From NCBI RefSeq assembly GCF_008831285.2, contig NC_045143.1:2074503-2138502 (forward strand): a DNA stretch of 64,000 nt, written 5' to 3'. Numbering within the stretch: position 1 is the first letter of the stretch; each line of letters starts with the position of its first letter. Under the pieces are notes generated by a model. The model searched no databases. It was not told the origin of the DNA and saw nothing but the letters and a program-made list of their open reading frames with translations. This DNA comes from Nymphaea colorata. Its lineage: Eukaryota > Streptophyta > Magnoliopsida > Nymphaeales > Nymphaeaceae. Of this stretch, positions 35,538-48,278 are shown piece after piece. A program made the translations under genes and the position numbers.

Positions 35538-36203
35538 AGATGGGGACTCTGCAAGTTGGTGGCGATTTGCTTAAAATGGCAGCTTCCACTGAAGAAGTAT
35601 GGCATTTTGCCTGAAGGAAGCTTCTTCCAACACATTGCCTCATGTCATATTCTCGCTCTTCCCCACAACTTCTACAATCATGTAGAGGTGAGGCAGGAAG
35701 AATCATCATAAAGAAATCTGCAAGTTGGGGATTCTGTGAGAAGGGCCTTGTTGTTGAGAGTGCAGCAGAAGATCAGAAGCAGGAGTTGGCGGAGGCCGAC
35801 TTGGTGATCCTTGCCACTGGCTACAAAAGCTATCAGAAGCTCATGGACCTATTTGAGTATTCACTATACCATCAATACTTGTTACCAGGATTGGAGCATG
35901 GCATTCTTCCTCTACACAGGTATTTTCTTTAAAAAACACAAGATTGATTTTTGTTTACTTTTTAGATCCTTGGTTTCTGAAGCAGGTTAAGTGCTAAGTT
36001 TCTTCGTTGCCAATAGAGAATGCATCCATCCACGGATTCCCAAACTGGCGATCATTGGATACACGGAGGCATATCAAATCTCTTCGAGTCGGACAAGTTC
36101 GATGGTTGGTCTGTTTCCTCGCCGGCGGTTTCCGGCTGCCGACACCAAGGAAATGGAAGAAGAAATTAAACTGTTCAAAGCTTTTCGGGTCATAAAATAT
36201 TGA
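35538..36203 (+). pseudogene. FMO-B: FMO1-like pseudogene fragment (exons 4 and 5 only)
   Basis: Exon 4 starts at 35538 after a GGTGGATGCAG acceptor like that of FMO-C, and ends at about 35919 before GTATTTTC. Exon 5 starts after TTGCCAATAG near 36018. Compared with FMO-C, a 5-nt insertion (GTGAG) after CATGTAGAG near 35683 shifts exon 4. In exon 5 a base is missing in the TACACGGAGGCATATCAAAT region near 36070 and another near 36145 (CTGCCGACACC against CTGCCGAGCACC). Similarity stops after KEMEEEIK, about 75 codons before the expected end. Exons 1-3, with the FAD and NADPH sites, are absent upstream. It still shows LVILATGY and GYTEA-type blocks. Confidence 0.9.
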
Positions 36204-36966
36204 AATCTGACTTATATATCTTTTCTTTGTTTTGATTTATAGATTTTTTGGACCTTTATAGACAACAAAAATCTCGAAATTGCTCGTTGACCAAATATAC
36301 TTATGCACAAGAGCAAGGAAGAAAAAAGAAAGAGAGAAAGAGCCGACAAAATGGAAAATGCCTTAAGAAATTGGTTGACAAATAAGAAAGGAAAATGAAA
36401 CATGATATATATATATATATATAAAAGCTGAATATCTTGAAGTACTTTTTCGATCAACTTGATTGATAGTTTACTAAACATTACGTACAGCGCTACGTCC
36501 TGAACCTCAAAGTAATAGTTTCGTATTGTTGACAGCACGCCTTAACACGTGTTCCCATTAAATTATTCGTCAAGTTGATGTAATGAATGAACTTGGTATT
36601 TGCTTAGCATATCAAATCAGACGATAAGATGATGAGTTTGCCTTTTTTGGTTAGCTATTTTGTAATTGAGATGATAAATGGCCATTAGTGAGTAGCTCTT
36701 TTTTTTTTTTTAATCTACATAGACTTTGAACCCATATTGGCCAAGTCAATGGAAAATAAACAATGAAAAATAGAATCACAATCTACTTCACATGAAAGTG
36801 ATTTGCCGTTGAATTTAATCTAAATTTGATAGAAGACTTCTCTACTTCTCTTTGAGAACGGTCAGAAGCTTTTTTTTTTTTAATCTCTTTTATAAAACAA
36901 ACCGAAGAGATACGCGAACTTCCCATTGCTTCATTGCTCCATCCTCTCCCTCCGGCGACTTTTCTG
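36204..36966. other. Spacer and promoter region upstream of FMO-C
   Basis: Contains a short (TA)n at 36402-36422. A TTGACT W-box-type core lies on the minus strand at 36744-36749, about 220 bp before the FMO-C start, and a further TTGACG core is near 36570. A T run at 36868-36881 precedes the TATA-like element. No gene is seen. Confidence 0.5.
36891..36897 (+). promoter_or_regulatory. Probable TATA box of FMO-C
   Basis: TATAAAA, 70 nt upstream of the FMO-C ATG, implies a leader of about 40 nt. Consensus match only. Confidence 0.5.
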
Positions 36967-39900
36967 ATGGAAAGCAGAACGGTTGCAATTATCGGCGCTG
37001 GAATCAGTGGCTTGATCGCTTCCAAATATGTGAAGGAGAAAGGCTTTACTCCCATCGTCTTCGAGATGAAGGACAACATTGGGGGCGTGTGGTTGAGAAC
37101 ACTGGACTCCACTTTAGTGCAGACGCCCAGGCTTGCCTTCCAGTTCTCGGATTTCCCGTGGCCGTCGGCAGTCACCGGCGACCTCCCGACTCACAGTGAG
37201 TTCTTGGAATACCTTCAATCCTATGCCAGACATTTCCACCTTCTCCAATACATCCAGTTCAACTCCAAAGTCGTCGGTATGGACTTCGTTGAGAACTTAG
37301 ATTCCAGGGATCTTGGTGTTCTTGCCTCCATGGGTGATGCTTGGTCAGGAGAGGCATTCAATTCAGGTGGGAAGTGGCATATATCGGTCCTAAATGCCAA
37401 CGAAGGATGTAGCAAGGTGAGCCAGATGGTAGATTTCTTAGTGATGCATTTATAACTGTACTGTATATGTTAATTGCAAGTTTCTCATTTATGCTCCCTG
37501 TCAAAATTGGCCTGATAATCTGCCTCGAAGTAAAACATGATACTACTGCCTGATTGACATAAAATTCTCCACATCCAAGTAGAAGTTCAGATGTTCAAAT
37601 GGAGGTTCAGATGTATTGAAGTTCGGGCATACGAATCTTGAAAATACGTAAAGTTGATCTTCAGGTAAATCCAAGCAGGTGAGGATAAGTAACTATGTAT
37701 TTTAATTCAGGTCAGATAGTTGAAGGAGTCCTTTTCGGATGCCCAAGGGCCTGGAAGCTGTAATCTGTCAACGACTGTTTTGAATTTCTCAGTTAGGTGG
37801 GGTTAGGTGCCTGCCAGATTATGCTAAGAGAAGCATTTGGGCGACCTCTTTTAATACAAGTCTTCCATGTCCATCCCCTAAGAGGATGGTGGACAGAGAA
37901 CTATTGGTCTGTGAAAATCTCTACTATTTTGAGAACAAGATAGCAATGCAATGTCGTCTAGCCATGAAGAAGAAAGAAAGAAACATGAAACTCCCAAAAA
38001 TAGTTACTGACGACTTCTATCTAGTAGGAAGCTTGCTGTAAATGAAGTATGAAGGAAAACCCAGAAAACTTTGCGCTTTTTTTTCATATCCCAGAGAGGG
38101 GTAAGTTGGGGGAAACATGCTTATAACCGTCAAAACATGTGAAAATTTAGTGTACTTTTCGTATGCTCCGTTGTCTTCTTGGTATTTTAGTATCATTCTA
38201 AATGCTGTAACTTTTTGATGATCAAATCAATATGGTTTAGACTAAACAAATCGACCAACTTAATATATATTTTGTATGAAGATACAACTCTTAAAACCAT
38301 ATTTAATAATAAGATTAAAGTGCACAAAGCTTGGCAGCATGACGTTCTACGGATTAAAGCATGGAGCCACAGCAGAGTCCTGATCAGATCTATCTACTCC
38401 GCAATTCATCCGGTGACGACTTACTCATTCCGTGACTTTGGCAAAGTACATAACTAATCTATCTTCAAAACATCTTATCTTTGTTTCTGACCTAAGTGGC
38501 TTTGGGTTATAACATTCTTTCTGCATATTGTTTGACAAGTTCAAAAGAAAGCAGAAAAAAGGTAGTATGTAAGATACTTTGGCAACTGAAAACCATGGTG
38601 TGATGTTAACCGTAGTTTTGGGTGAGCATGAGAAGAATTTCGTCCTACCACACACGAGAGCAGAATCTCTTACCCAACCACTCGTCCCCCTAAGGTATAG
38701 GGCAGGCTTTGGGTGCCTTGAGGGTGCCTTCCTCACCATTCTTCAACTTGAATACCAGGTGGAGTGATGCTGAGGAGTTAACTGTAGTTAAAGTGAGAAA
38801 TATATATGATGAAATTGGCTGAAGGATACAAAGTCAAGAGGCCCATATCTATCCAGTTGACCCTCTAGCGCCACTTGTAAGCACGTCACTTGCAATCTTA
38901 AATGACTTAATGCAGGTTGATACTTCACTGTTTTTTCCATCCTCTTCTTTAGTTTAATACTAAGACCTGCAAAGAATTGCAAGTGCAGGTGCACATTGTG
39001 GACTTTGTGATGGTGTGCACTGGGAGGTACGGGGACATCCCAAACATGCCAGACTTTGAAGCAGGGAAAAGGCCAGAGGTTTTCAAGGGCAAGGTGGTGC
39101 ATGCAATGGAGCTCTACTCCATGGACCATGAACAAGTTGATGACTTGATCTCAGGCAAGAAGATTGTGGTTGTTGGCTTCCAGAAGACGGCTTTCGACGT
39201 CGCAGATAAATGCGCCGGTGCCAATGGTAAGATAAATTAAACAGTTCATGTGCAGAAATCGAGTTATCTGTGGAGTACTGCTAAAAGCCTATTTAACTAG
39301 ACCCAGTTTTTTCTCTTGTCATGAAAGCCATGAGAGTGGACATCCACTGGGCAAGGGGAAGGAGAGAGCTAGGCTCTCAGTTAGGAAGGTTCGGCTTTCA
39401 GAAAAAGGAAAAAAGAGGATAGTCATAGATGCAAGGCAGAAAAAACAAACTGATAGGATTAGACTTTCTTTAATCCTTATTAGTTTTTTTGATGGTGAAA
39501 TATTCGGTTTCTATGTAGGGGTGGAACTTCCATGCACCATGATCTGCAGGGAGCCAAGATGGCATTTGCCTCCCTCCCTTGCTTGGACAATGACCCTTGG
39601 GTTCCTCTTCGCCACTCGCTTTTCAGAGCTTATGGACCATAAGCCTGGGGAGAGCTTTCTTCTTGCTCTCTTGGCCACACTCTTGTCTCCTATGGTAACT
39701 TTACTTTGTTTAACTTTTACTCTCGCTCTCTCCCAATACATTTTTGGAAAAGAAATAAATATTTCCATTGTAAGTGAAGGTAACTTCGAAATGCGTTTTC
39801 ACCATTTCCATGCCCTAAACCATGCCCAATGTTGAGGCCGAAGCTTAAGACCTCCTCTGCTAGAACATTACAAAAGAAATGTTTAAACTAAGGAATTGGG

Positions 39901-41668
39901 AACTTCAGCACTTTAGCTACAGCAGAACTTTTAAGCAGAAGATTTAAAAACAAGTGCATTCTTTTGCGATTTTGTACGAATATCAAGTACCAACAATTTT
40001 TTTAAAAATTTATTTTGGTGGGTACAGAGATGGGGGCTCTGCAAATTGGTGGAGTTTTGCTTACGATGGCAGCTGCCGCTGAAGAAGTATGGCATTTTGC
40101 CTGAAGGAAGCTTCTTTCAAGAAATGGCCTCCTGCAATATCTTCACTCTTCCTCAAGACTTCTATGATCATGTAGAGGCAGGGAGAATCATCATAAAGAA
40201 ATCTGCAAGATGGGGCTTCTGCGAGAAGGGCCTTGTTCTTGAGAGTGAATCTCATGATCAGAAGAAACAGGAGTTGGTGGAGGCAGACTTGGTGATCCTT
40301 GCCACCGGCTACAGAGGCAATCAGAAGCTCAAGTCTCTCTTCGAGCCTTCATCACCATACCACCGATACTTGTTACCAGGATTGGAGTGTGGCGTCCTTC
40401 CTCTATACAGGTCTGCCTTAAAAAAAAAATTGTATTGTTTTTTACTTTTAAATTCTTGATTTTTATTTAGAAAAAATAACAAGAAACTGCCCACATCGAG
40501 ACAAATAACAAATAACTGAACAAATAGCACTTAATCTTTGAAAGAAAATCTGAAACGGCTGCAAAACATTAATTTTTTGACATAAGAATACAGAAATACC
40601 CCTTTTAGGAACGATTTTTTTTCTTCAACAAAGGATGACTGGTTTTTTATACAAGGAATTAATGTTTTATTTTAGTGGGCGGAGCTTTGTGAATTTCTCT
40701 AAAGAGTCGCGCGCGAATTGATTAAATTCCAAGAGTTGAGCAATGATTTGTTATATTATATCTATTCAAACGGTAATCAGCTTTTTGTAATTTTTTAGTT
40801 CTATTTATTTTCATTTTCCTTTAATTTTAAATTTCAAATTTTCATGCGCATTCAAAGAAAATATATTTTCAGGTTAATTGGAAGCTCGATGTACCCGGTT
40901 CGAAGTTGAAAGGTTGCGGTAATGGAGTTCACCTTAAAAAAAAAATTGTGGTCCCTGTCACCTTCTAATGTGCATAGATTTCTAAACAAGTTTTGTGGAT
41001 CTTGAAAGATGACACAAAAGGCAATAGCCAACCTTATTGACCATGATGAATCACTCACCTAAAAAAAAGACAAAAAAAGGAAAATAAAAATGGTAGACAG
41101 CAGGGTGGGCTAACCTAAACTGTTTAGAATCCTACAAAGGATACCTAACAGTTAAGATATGGTTCTTATTAATTTGATCTATTCCGCTTCTAGTATGAAG
41201 ATTGTCCCCTGATGTGCTTCCCAGATTCAGACCCCTGTTGGCCTGTGCTGGGCTCAGTCTTTTACTAACCAGTTGGTGCTAAACTGAGCATGAGTACTAC
41301 CATTGTTCATTTCCAACAGAGAATGCATCCATCCAAGGATTCCCCAACTGGCGATCATCGGATACACAGAGAGCGCATCAAATCTCTTTACGGCGGAGAT
41401 GGAAGTGCGATGGTTGGTCTGCTTCCTCGCCGGCGGCTTCCGGCTGCCGAGCACCAAGGAAATGGAAGATGACATAAAGAGGTGGGATGAGTACAGAAGG
41501 AAGCACTCTGCATACATTTATAAGAAGCCTAGCGTTACTGTAATTCACATTTGGTACAACGACATGCTCTGCAAAGACATGGGGTGCAACCCAAGGAGGA
41601 AGAGCAACTGGCTTTCTGAGCTCTTCTTGCCTTATGGTCCAGCAGATTACTCAAACCTCAAGATCTAG
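36967..41668 (+). CDS. FMO-C: FMO1-like flavin-containing monooxygenase, five exons, 531 aa
   Basis: Exons are 36967-37416, 38989-39226, 39519-39694, 40028-40410 and 41320-41668. Borders are GT-AG and the frame is open from ATG to TAG. It has the FAD motif GAGISG at residues 10-15, NIGGVWLRTLDS, the FMO stretch FKGKVVH, the segment VVVGFQKTAFD, and ATGY near residue 380. The end is YGPADYSNLKI. Exons 2 and 3 are the same length as in FMO-A and FMO-D. Exon 4 is 21 nt longer than in FMO-A, with the extra residues in the acidic/Lys loop before EADLVILATGY. Intron 1 is 1,572 nt, against 232 nt in FMO-A. FMO-B just upstream is most similar to this gene by eye, including the intron 3 end. Predicted NADPH-dependent N- or S-oxygenation; the substrate is unknown. 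Confidence 0.93.
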
Positions 41669-43213
41669 AGCTCCTGCAACTTGTTACTTCACAATGGGGA
41701 GATCACTACTGATCAGTATAGCTTGTAATTATGTCTACACAAAGAATAAATGAATTTAAACAGCTTTGGTCTTAGGTTTTCGAAGGAATACTGTCAATGT
41801 CTATCCATGACAGAATAAGGAAACTCCTTGTAGTTTTAATGAAGCCCCCAAAATGAAGTTCTACAATTTTAGTGAAGTTCCCAATAATTAACAATAAAAT
41901 TTGATTTGGGGATCGGATTTTTACCGACTCTTTACTTCTCTGTGCATCCAGGGGCAGAGCCACTATACATAGTTGATTAACTACAGCTGCATCTGTCGAC
42001 TAATTATTAGCTCTTGACCTATCTGCATTTATAATATATGATTAATTTGGAAAAGATGCTTAAAAGATATCATATGAGCAGGCAGTAGTAGGTGCAAACG
42101 ATAGGGATGTTAATTTATCTGATTCATGTATATGATATCTATATTTTCGATTGTAAAACCTAGGGGCTGAACCAATAATGATACAATCCCTCTCTTTATT
42201 TTTTTCCTTTGAGAATTCAGTGAAACTATGGGCTACAAGATAGAAAGTACACAGTTTCAATTTTTTTGAAAAAGACCGAAGTATCATCTGGCATCTGAAC
42301 AAGAGGAGACCTTTTTTAGGATACTTTAACGAAAATTGGCGGAGATGTTTGTTTGTTCGGACGGCAGGTCAGCCGTTGCGTTTCCTATCGTGGGCATGGC
42401 GATGGGGGCCTGCCTCAAGTCACATTTACTTCGGTCCGGAAAATGGTGAACCTACAGATGAAAATGACAAAAATATAATGATTTTTTCTTAATATCTTGA
42501 TTTATAAGGCTATATCAAGATCCACTTGTGGGCCTCAATGCCTTCATAGTGATCTGTTCTATGGGCTTTCTTTGGCATGAGGGCACGCACGGGTCTTACA
42601 CCTGCCAGCTTCTGAGACTGTCTGCCTTCTAAATCAGGTAGTATGGAGCAGATGAATGTAGCAAATGAGGTACATCTGCCAGGGTAACAGTTTAGAGCAA
42701 ATAAAAATGATAATATATCCCTTCTTGATGGCAGAAAGAAACGAAAAGAGAAGAGGGTTTCAGAATCTCAGATGATCACGGGGAGCATAATCGTCTAACC
42801 ATAGTTAACAGCTCAACCGATTCATAAGTAGTTCGGCAAAATTCAAATGGGAGGATCGCTTTGCGTCTTTACAAAATATTGGCGACCGTAACGCAATACT
42901 GTAATAGATGTATCACAAGGGGACGCCATTATCGCCCCTGAGGCCCTGATCCATCTCATGTCACAAAAAGAGGTAGACAAAGAACTTAGCGAACTGCCTC
43001 TCATGGATTCTTGACTAGAGACGATTCGAAGTTCAATGACGCACACATACAAGCGAAAGCGCGTACACACGGAAAAAAATAGTTGTTTAACAGCAATTGG
43101 ATTAGCTTGTCTGCTTAGAGGTGAGCCAGCGTATGTGGGTGGTTAGGTGGGGAAATTTCTGCAGGGCTTAAAAACAAACCAACTTCGTCCCATTGAAAGG
43201 TAGGTACTGCTGG

Positions 43214-43247
<34 letters not shown>

Positions 43248-43413
43248 ACCACCACATAAACCCTCCAATCTTCCTACATAAATTACTGACAAGTTATTGT
43301 AACTAAACCATCAAATTCTAGTTTAGATGTTGCATTCCATGTAACACAAGTGCTTGAGGTGCCTACTTCCTTTTCTCTATTGTTACTGGTTGATACCTTT
43401 GGTTGGGCAGGGA
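41669..43413. other. Spacer between FMO-C and FMO-D
   Basis: No gene is seen. It holds a fragment of a GGGATGTTAAT-type TIR element near 42100-42160 and a (GATA)n(GA)n tract at 43213-43249, roughly 165-200 bp upstream of the FMO-D ATG. The minus-strand frame at 42843-43070 has no family motif. Confidence 0.6.
43213..43249. repeat. (GATA)n(GA)n microsatellite upstream of FMO-D
   Basis: GATA repeats pass directly into GA repeats in the proximal upstream region of FMO-D, where length variation could affect the promoter or leader. Confidence 0.9.
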
Positions 43414-46400
43414 ATGGATGCCAAAAAGATTGGGATTGTGGGTGCTGGAATCAGTGGCTTGATTGCCTGCAAATATGTGAGAGAGAAAGGCTTCATTCCA
43501 ATCGTCTTCGAGATGAAGGACATGATTGGAGGAGTATGGTTGAGAACACTGGACTATACTCTGCTGCAGACACCCAAGATTGCCTTCCAGTTTTCGGATT
43601 TCCCATGGCCCTCCTCCGTCACTAGCGACCACCCCACTCATGGTGAAGTCTTGGAGTACATTCAGTCATATGCCAGGCAATTCCAACTCCTGCAATACAT
43701 TCAGTTCAACTCTCAAGTGGTTGGCGTGGAATTCGTAAAAGATTCGTGTTCATCCAAAGATGGAGTTCTTCCTTCCATGAGTGATGATGCGTGGTCTGGT
43801 GAACCATTCAGTTCAGGGGGAACATGGCAGATTACAGTGCACAATGTCCTTCATGGATGTTCACAGGTTAATCTCAATTTGCAATTCCCTTAGTATGTTA
43901 TTTCTTATATTCCAAAACTCCTAGAAGTCAAGTTTTAGATATTATTAAATTAAAGGATGATCACAGTTGATTCTGTTTTCTTGAATGATATAAAAACTGC
44001 CCAGTTTTCCAGGTATGTTGGGCTTCTCAATCCAGGAAGTGTATGTCTATTAAGTCCTGTTTGGCTATCTGTCTATCTAGTTCTATCTCCTACCAATTTC
44101 ACCAGTAGCCTGCATGATTTTAATGTTCAGTTCTGGAAGAATTATAGGATCCACTGGTACAATCTAATAGAGTGGCTCATCACTGATAAAAATCAGGATC
44201 AGGTGCATGAGACTGCAAAAAGTTGTGCTACTACAGTTTCAAGATTGTTTCTTTATGTATGTAATCTCCATGGTCTAAAACCTACAGGTTTGATCTTGGA
44301 ATAGTTTATTTCAATGTTGATTAATTCTTTAACCTCCAAATTCAAAAATTTTAGTTCATCAAATCATGGTATCCTTATGAAATTTTATTTGCACGTTTAG
44401 GAATCAATCTATGAGGGAATTTTCTGGTCATGAATTTTCCGAAAACTTCAGGTCATGAATTTTGAAGATCACATCTGTAAGGGATTTGAAAGGAGACTTG
44501 GAGGCATAACTTCGAAGTATAGTCGCACAATCTTGTGAACAGATTTTACTTTCTCTGTTCTTGATGTCTAGTGCTTCACAAAGGGCCACTTTCAGGCACA
44601 AACTTCCCTTAACTTGGTCACACAGACTTTGTAGCCCAACAGAGGGGTTCATGTTCCACTTGTGAACATACTCGACCCCGTCTAAGTTATCATCCTTCCT
44701 AATACCATTCAAATCAGGAAATAGTTTGAACAAATCACATTACTAATTTCATTGATTGAAAATGGCCATGCACCTACTCCTCCACAAGTTCCATTACTCT
44801 CACAGTATTCCTTAACCAGGAAGGAAATGCAGGTGCACACAGTGGACTTTGTGATAATCTGCACTGGAAGATATGGTGACATTCCGAAATGGCCATTGTT
44901 TGTGAAGGGAAGAGGTCCAGAGGTCTTCAAAGGCAAGGTGATCCATGCAGTGGATCTGTACTCTATGGAGCCCAAGGAGGTTGACAATTTGATCACAGGA
45001 AAAAGGATTGTGGTTGTTGGATTTCTAAAGTCAGCGATTGATATTGCTGCAAAATGTGCTAACATCAATGGTGAGAATGGTTACTTTTTTTTTCTTTTTC
45101 AAATGAAAAGTACCTATCAAAATTTGGCCTCATATGACAATCCGAGGAAGTAAACTAGGAAAGGATGGCCCGACCTCATTCTGTTATCCATACTTGCATG
45201 AAGGCTGTTGCTTAATTGGCTAGACGTTCAAATTTATAGGACAGATGGGGCTTCGGGGCACACACTTTATTCTGCTTTTAGTTAACCTCACCAAGCTTGA
45301 CAACCCCAACCGAAGCTATCCAATTAATTCCCCAGGCTTATCTAGTAAAGCTGCATGAGCCAAAGAAGAAAGTAAATTCAACCGAAACTTCATGTTTAAA
45401 CCAATTGAGATGAGCTTCGATGTGGTGTTCAACTAATTACCGGTTAGGTTTTTAGTAGCCAATGGGATCATTATAGTTTTCTCTCCAAGAAATTGTTGAA
45501 TCTTTGATGTCACTAAACTTTCTTGTAGGCATGGAGTTTCCCTGCACACTAATATGTAGAAAACCTCTGTGGCATTTTCCTGGGACATTGGGCTGGACAA
45601 TCGCTCTTGCATTTCTCTATGGCACTCGCTTTTCTGAGCTTTTAGATCATAAGCCTGGAGAGAGCCTCTTCTTCAGCCTGCTGGCTACAGTACTATCTCC
45701 TTTGGTACTACAATTTTCGTCTTTATTATGAATTTCTGAAGCTATGTCTGAAGATTAAATCATTTCACTTACTTCATCAGCATATCACCAACTTAAAAAG
45801 AAGGTAAACTGATCAAACTGAATAATAGCATTCTGTGTTTTGAATTGGTGGATACAGAGATGGGGCCTCAACAAGCTGGTGGAATTGTGCCTACAGTGGC
45901 AGTTCCCATTGAAGAAGTTTGGCATCTTACCCGAGGAAGGTGTCTTCCAACAGATTGCATCATGTCATGTTGCTGCTCTTCCTGAAAATTTATTCACTTG
46001 CCTAGAAGAAGGAAGCATCGTGATAAAAAAGTCTGAATCTTGGGCCTTCTATGATAGCGGTCTGATGCTTGAGAATGAAAATGAACCAGTAGAAGCTGAT
46101 ATTGTAATCTTTGCCACTGGGTGTAGGGCCACCCAGAAGCTCAAGAATATTTTCAAATCCTCCATCTACCAACAGTTCTTATCTGGGTCAGAATCTAGCA
46201 TTATTCCTCTGTACAGGTGAAGCTTTCTGCCTTTGCTCTTTTCTGGGTTTTTTCTGTATATGTCATTGCATCTGCTTCTAATTATCAACATTTTAGCTTC
46301 AATCCGGCTTCCTTGGTATATTCTATTTTTCATTATTACATTGCTCACCTGTTGGATCATTGCTTTCACTATTTGTTCTAGTTGATAATCAACAAACAAT

Positions 46401-46940
46401 TTGTCGGGAGATTTATATATTTTCATGAGTGCAAATTGGTTCAGGGTCAAACTGGGCCTTAGGCTTTAATGAGAAACAGTGCCTGCTAAGGCCAATGTGG
46501 AACCGAATCATCGGGTCCCAGCTTCAGACCAACAACTTATAGCTAAACTAGCGTCAAATTCAGTAAAGATATCGTTGTTCTTGTACAGGGAATGCATCCA
46601 TCCATGGATTCCTCGCATGGCAGTAATCGGACATACGGAAGCCGTATCAAATCTGTTCATGTCGGAAATGGAGGTCAGATGGTTGGTCTGCCTGCTCACA
46701 GGTGGTTTCCGGCTACCAAACACCAAGGAAATGGAAGAAGATATGAGGAAATGGTATCAGTACAAGGAGAATCATGGAGGATGCAAGTACAACAAGTCTA
46801 GCATTTCAGCCATTCAAATTTGGTACAATGATAAACTCTGTGAGGACATGGGATGCAACCCGAGAAGGAAGAAAAATTGGTTTCTTGAGTTCTTCTCTCC
46901 TTATGGCCCGGCAGATTACTCCAATCTGAAGATATTGTAG
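43414..46940 (+). CDS. FMO-D: FMO1-like flavin-containing monooxygenase, five exons, 525 aa
   Basis: Exons are 43414-43866, 44833-45070, 45529-45704, 45858-46216 and 46589-46940, with GT-AG borders and a continuous frame to TAG. It has GAGISG at residues 10-15, MIGGVWLRTLDY, the FMO stretch FKGKVIH followed by AVDLYSME, VVVGFLKSAID, and a variant FATGC where FMO-A and FMO-C have LATGY. The end is YGPADYSNLKIL. The start is set by MDAKKIGIVGAGISG alignment with the sister genes. An in-frame upstream ATG at 43354 would add 20 residues with no counterpart in them. Intron 1 (966 nt) contains an unrelated minus-strand open frame of 101 codons. The gene converges on WRKY-a. Confidence 0.92.
44428..44733 (-). 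other. Unrecognised 101-codon open frame inside FMO-D intron 1
   Basis: This frame is antisense to FMO-D and lies wholly within intron 1. It has Cys-containing stretches (LQSLCDQVKGSLCLK, KICSQDCATILRSYA) but no motif I recognise. It may be a fragment of an inserted element. No promoter or splice context supports it as a gene. Confidence 0.2.
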
Positions 46941-48278
46941 TTGGCCGTGTTGCAGCGGAAGTTTCTCCGAAGTTCAGTAAACCAAGTTACTGTGTGACCG
47001 CGCATTTTCAATTTTGAGTTAGGACATGAGATGGGGAAGAAATCACTTTTCAGATATGACATAATTTAGGTTGATATCCATTATGAACAAAATGGTTTTT
47101 CAATTGAGATCAGTGCGCACAACCAAGCCTTACAGGAAGAATAATGTGAAAACACCCATAAGATGACATACTTCAAATTCGAACTAACATTCTCTTCTCT
47201 TCGAAAGCCAAGAGATGTGACCTTAAATGAAAATCTCCCTTCATGATGTTGCATAGAGAGCTTCGGCTTTTCTGCTCGAGAGGATAGAAATTAGAAACCC
47301 TACGTGGCCAATATGAGCAGATACAGTGATCTGCCGGATCACATGATGTAAAATGATCTGACATCTTGACCGTCAGAATGTGCCATCTGACCAATCACAA
47401 GGTTATTAAGCATTTTACCATTCAATCAGTAACTTTACCGTTTGATGGAATGTCCATCGACCTAGCTAGACTGTTGGACTTAGGTCTTTGAGAAGGTCAA
47501 AAATTCATTAGCATTCTAAATTTAGGGCAGAGTTATGAATATTTCGTTCGACGGGTTAAACTATAGTTCCAAAATTTTAATGAGTCAAAATATAATTTTT
47601 ATTTCTTTTTTTACATGTTAAACCAAAAATTTTAAAATTTAAACATAAACTTTTAATTTTTTAAAAATCTAAGGGGGCGAAGGCCCCTGCCTCCACCCCT
47701 TCTCCAAACCCTGTGGAAGCGTTTGGCTAATCAAATTTTGTGAAAACTTAGTTTTTTGAAAACCAAACTTTTCTCTAACGAACCTTTGAGTGAAAGGCCC
47801 AAAACCTGGCTTCCTATAAATTCGTAAAACCAAGTTTTTCTTCAAACTCCTGGTGACACCCGGATACTTCAAAGTCTTATTTTGAAGGTTCTGAAACCAG
47901 GTTGAAGTGTTATCCCTGTGCCGCCATCGTTCCACTGTAGTGGTTTTTTTGACGAGAAAATGAAACATGCATACCGATTCATCAAAGCTCTTCTTCATAT
48001 ATTGATACCACAATTACGCATTCGATCGCGGGCACCAATTTCAAGATTTCAGTATTGCAAGAATCAATAGCTGTTCATCTCTAGTGAGTGAGAAGTCGAT
48101 TGTCGGATGGAGTCTGACTTGGATGATCTTTCACTGAAAAACTTCATCAGCCGAGGCAGAGCACTAACCTTTGAAGAAGAAAAAGGTTAAGTGTCCGGCC
48201 CCAAGAATCAGCGGGTTTCCATGCTCTCACATCTGCTTTCATGACTTGAAAAGCACTCTAGTTCAAATGAATGGGTCA
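46941..48278. other. Convergent 3' spacer between FMO-D and WRKY-a
   Basis: No gene is seen. The stretch 47700-47910 is rich in AAACCAAACTTTT and AAACTTAGTTTTT words. Similar sequence recurs at about 52790-53110, which suggests a short dispersed element (edges like GCGTTTGGCTAATCAA and GTGTTTGGGTGCC). Confidence 0.5.

Noticed and set aside
47669-48013. 114-codon minus-strand frame downstream of WRKY-a
   Set aside because: The sequence is made of AAACCAAACTTTT-type repeat words also found near 52790-53110, so it is repeat-derived.
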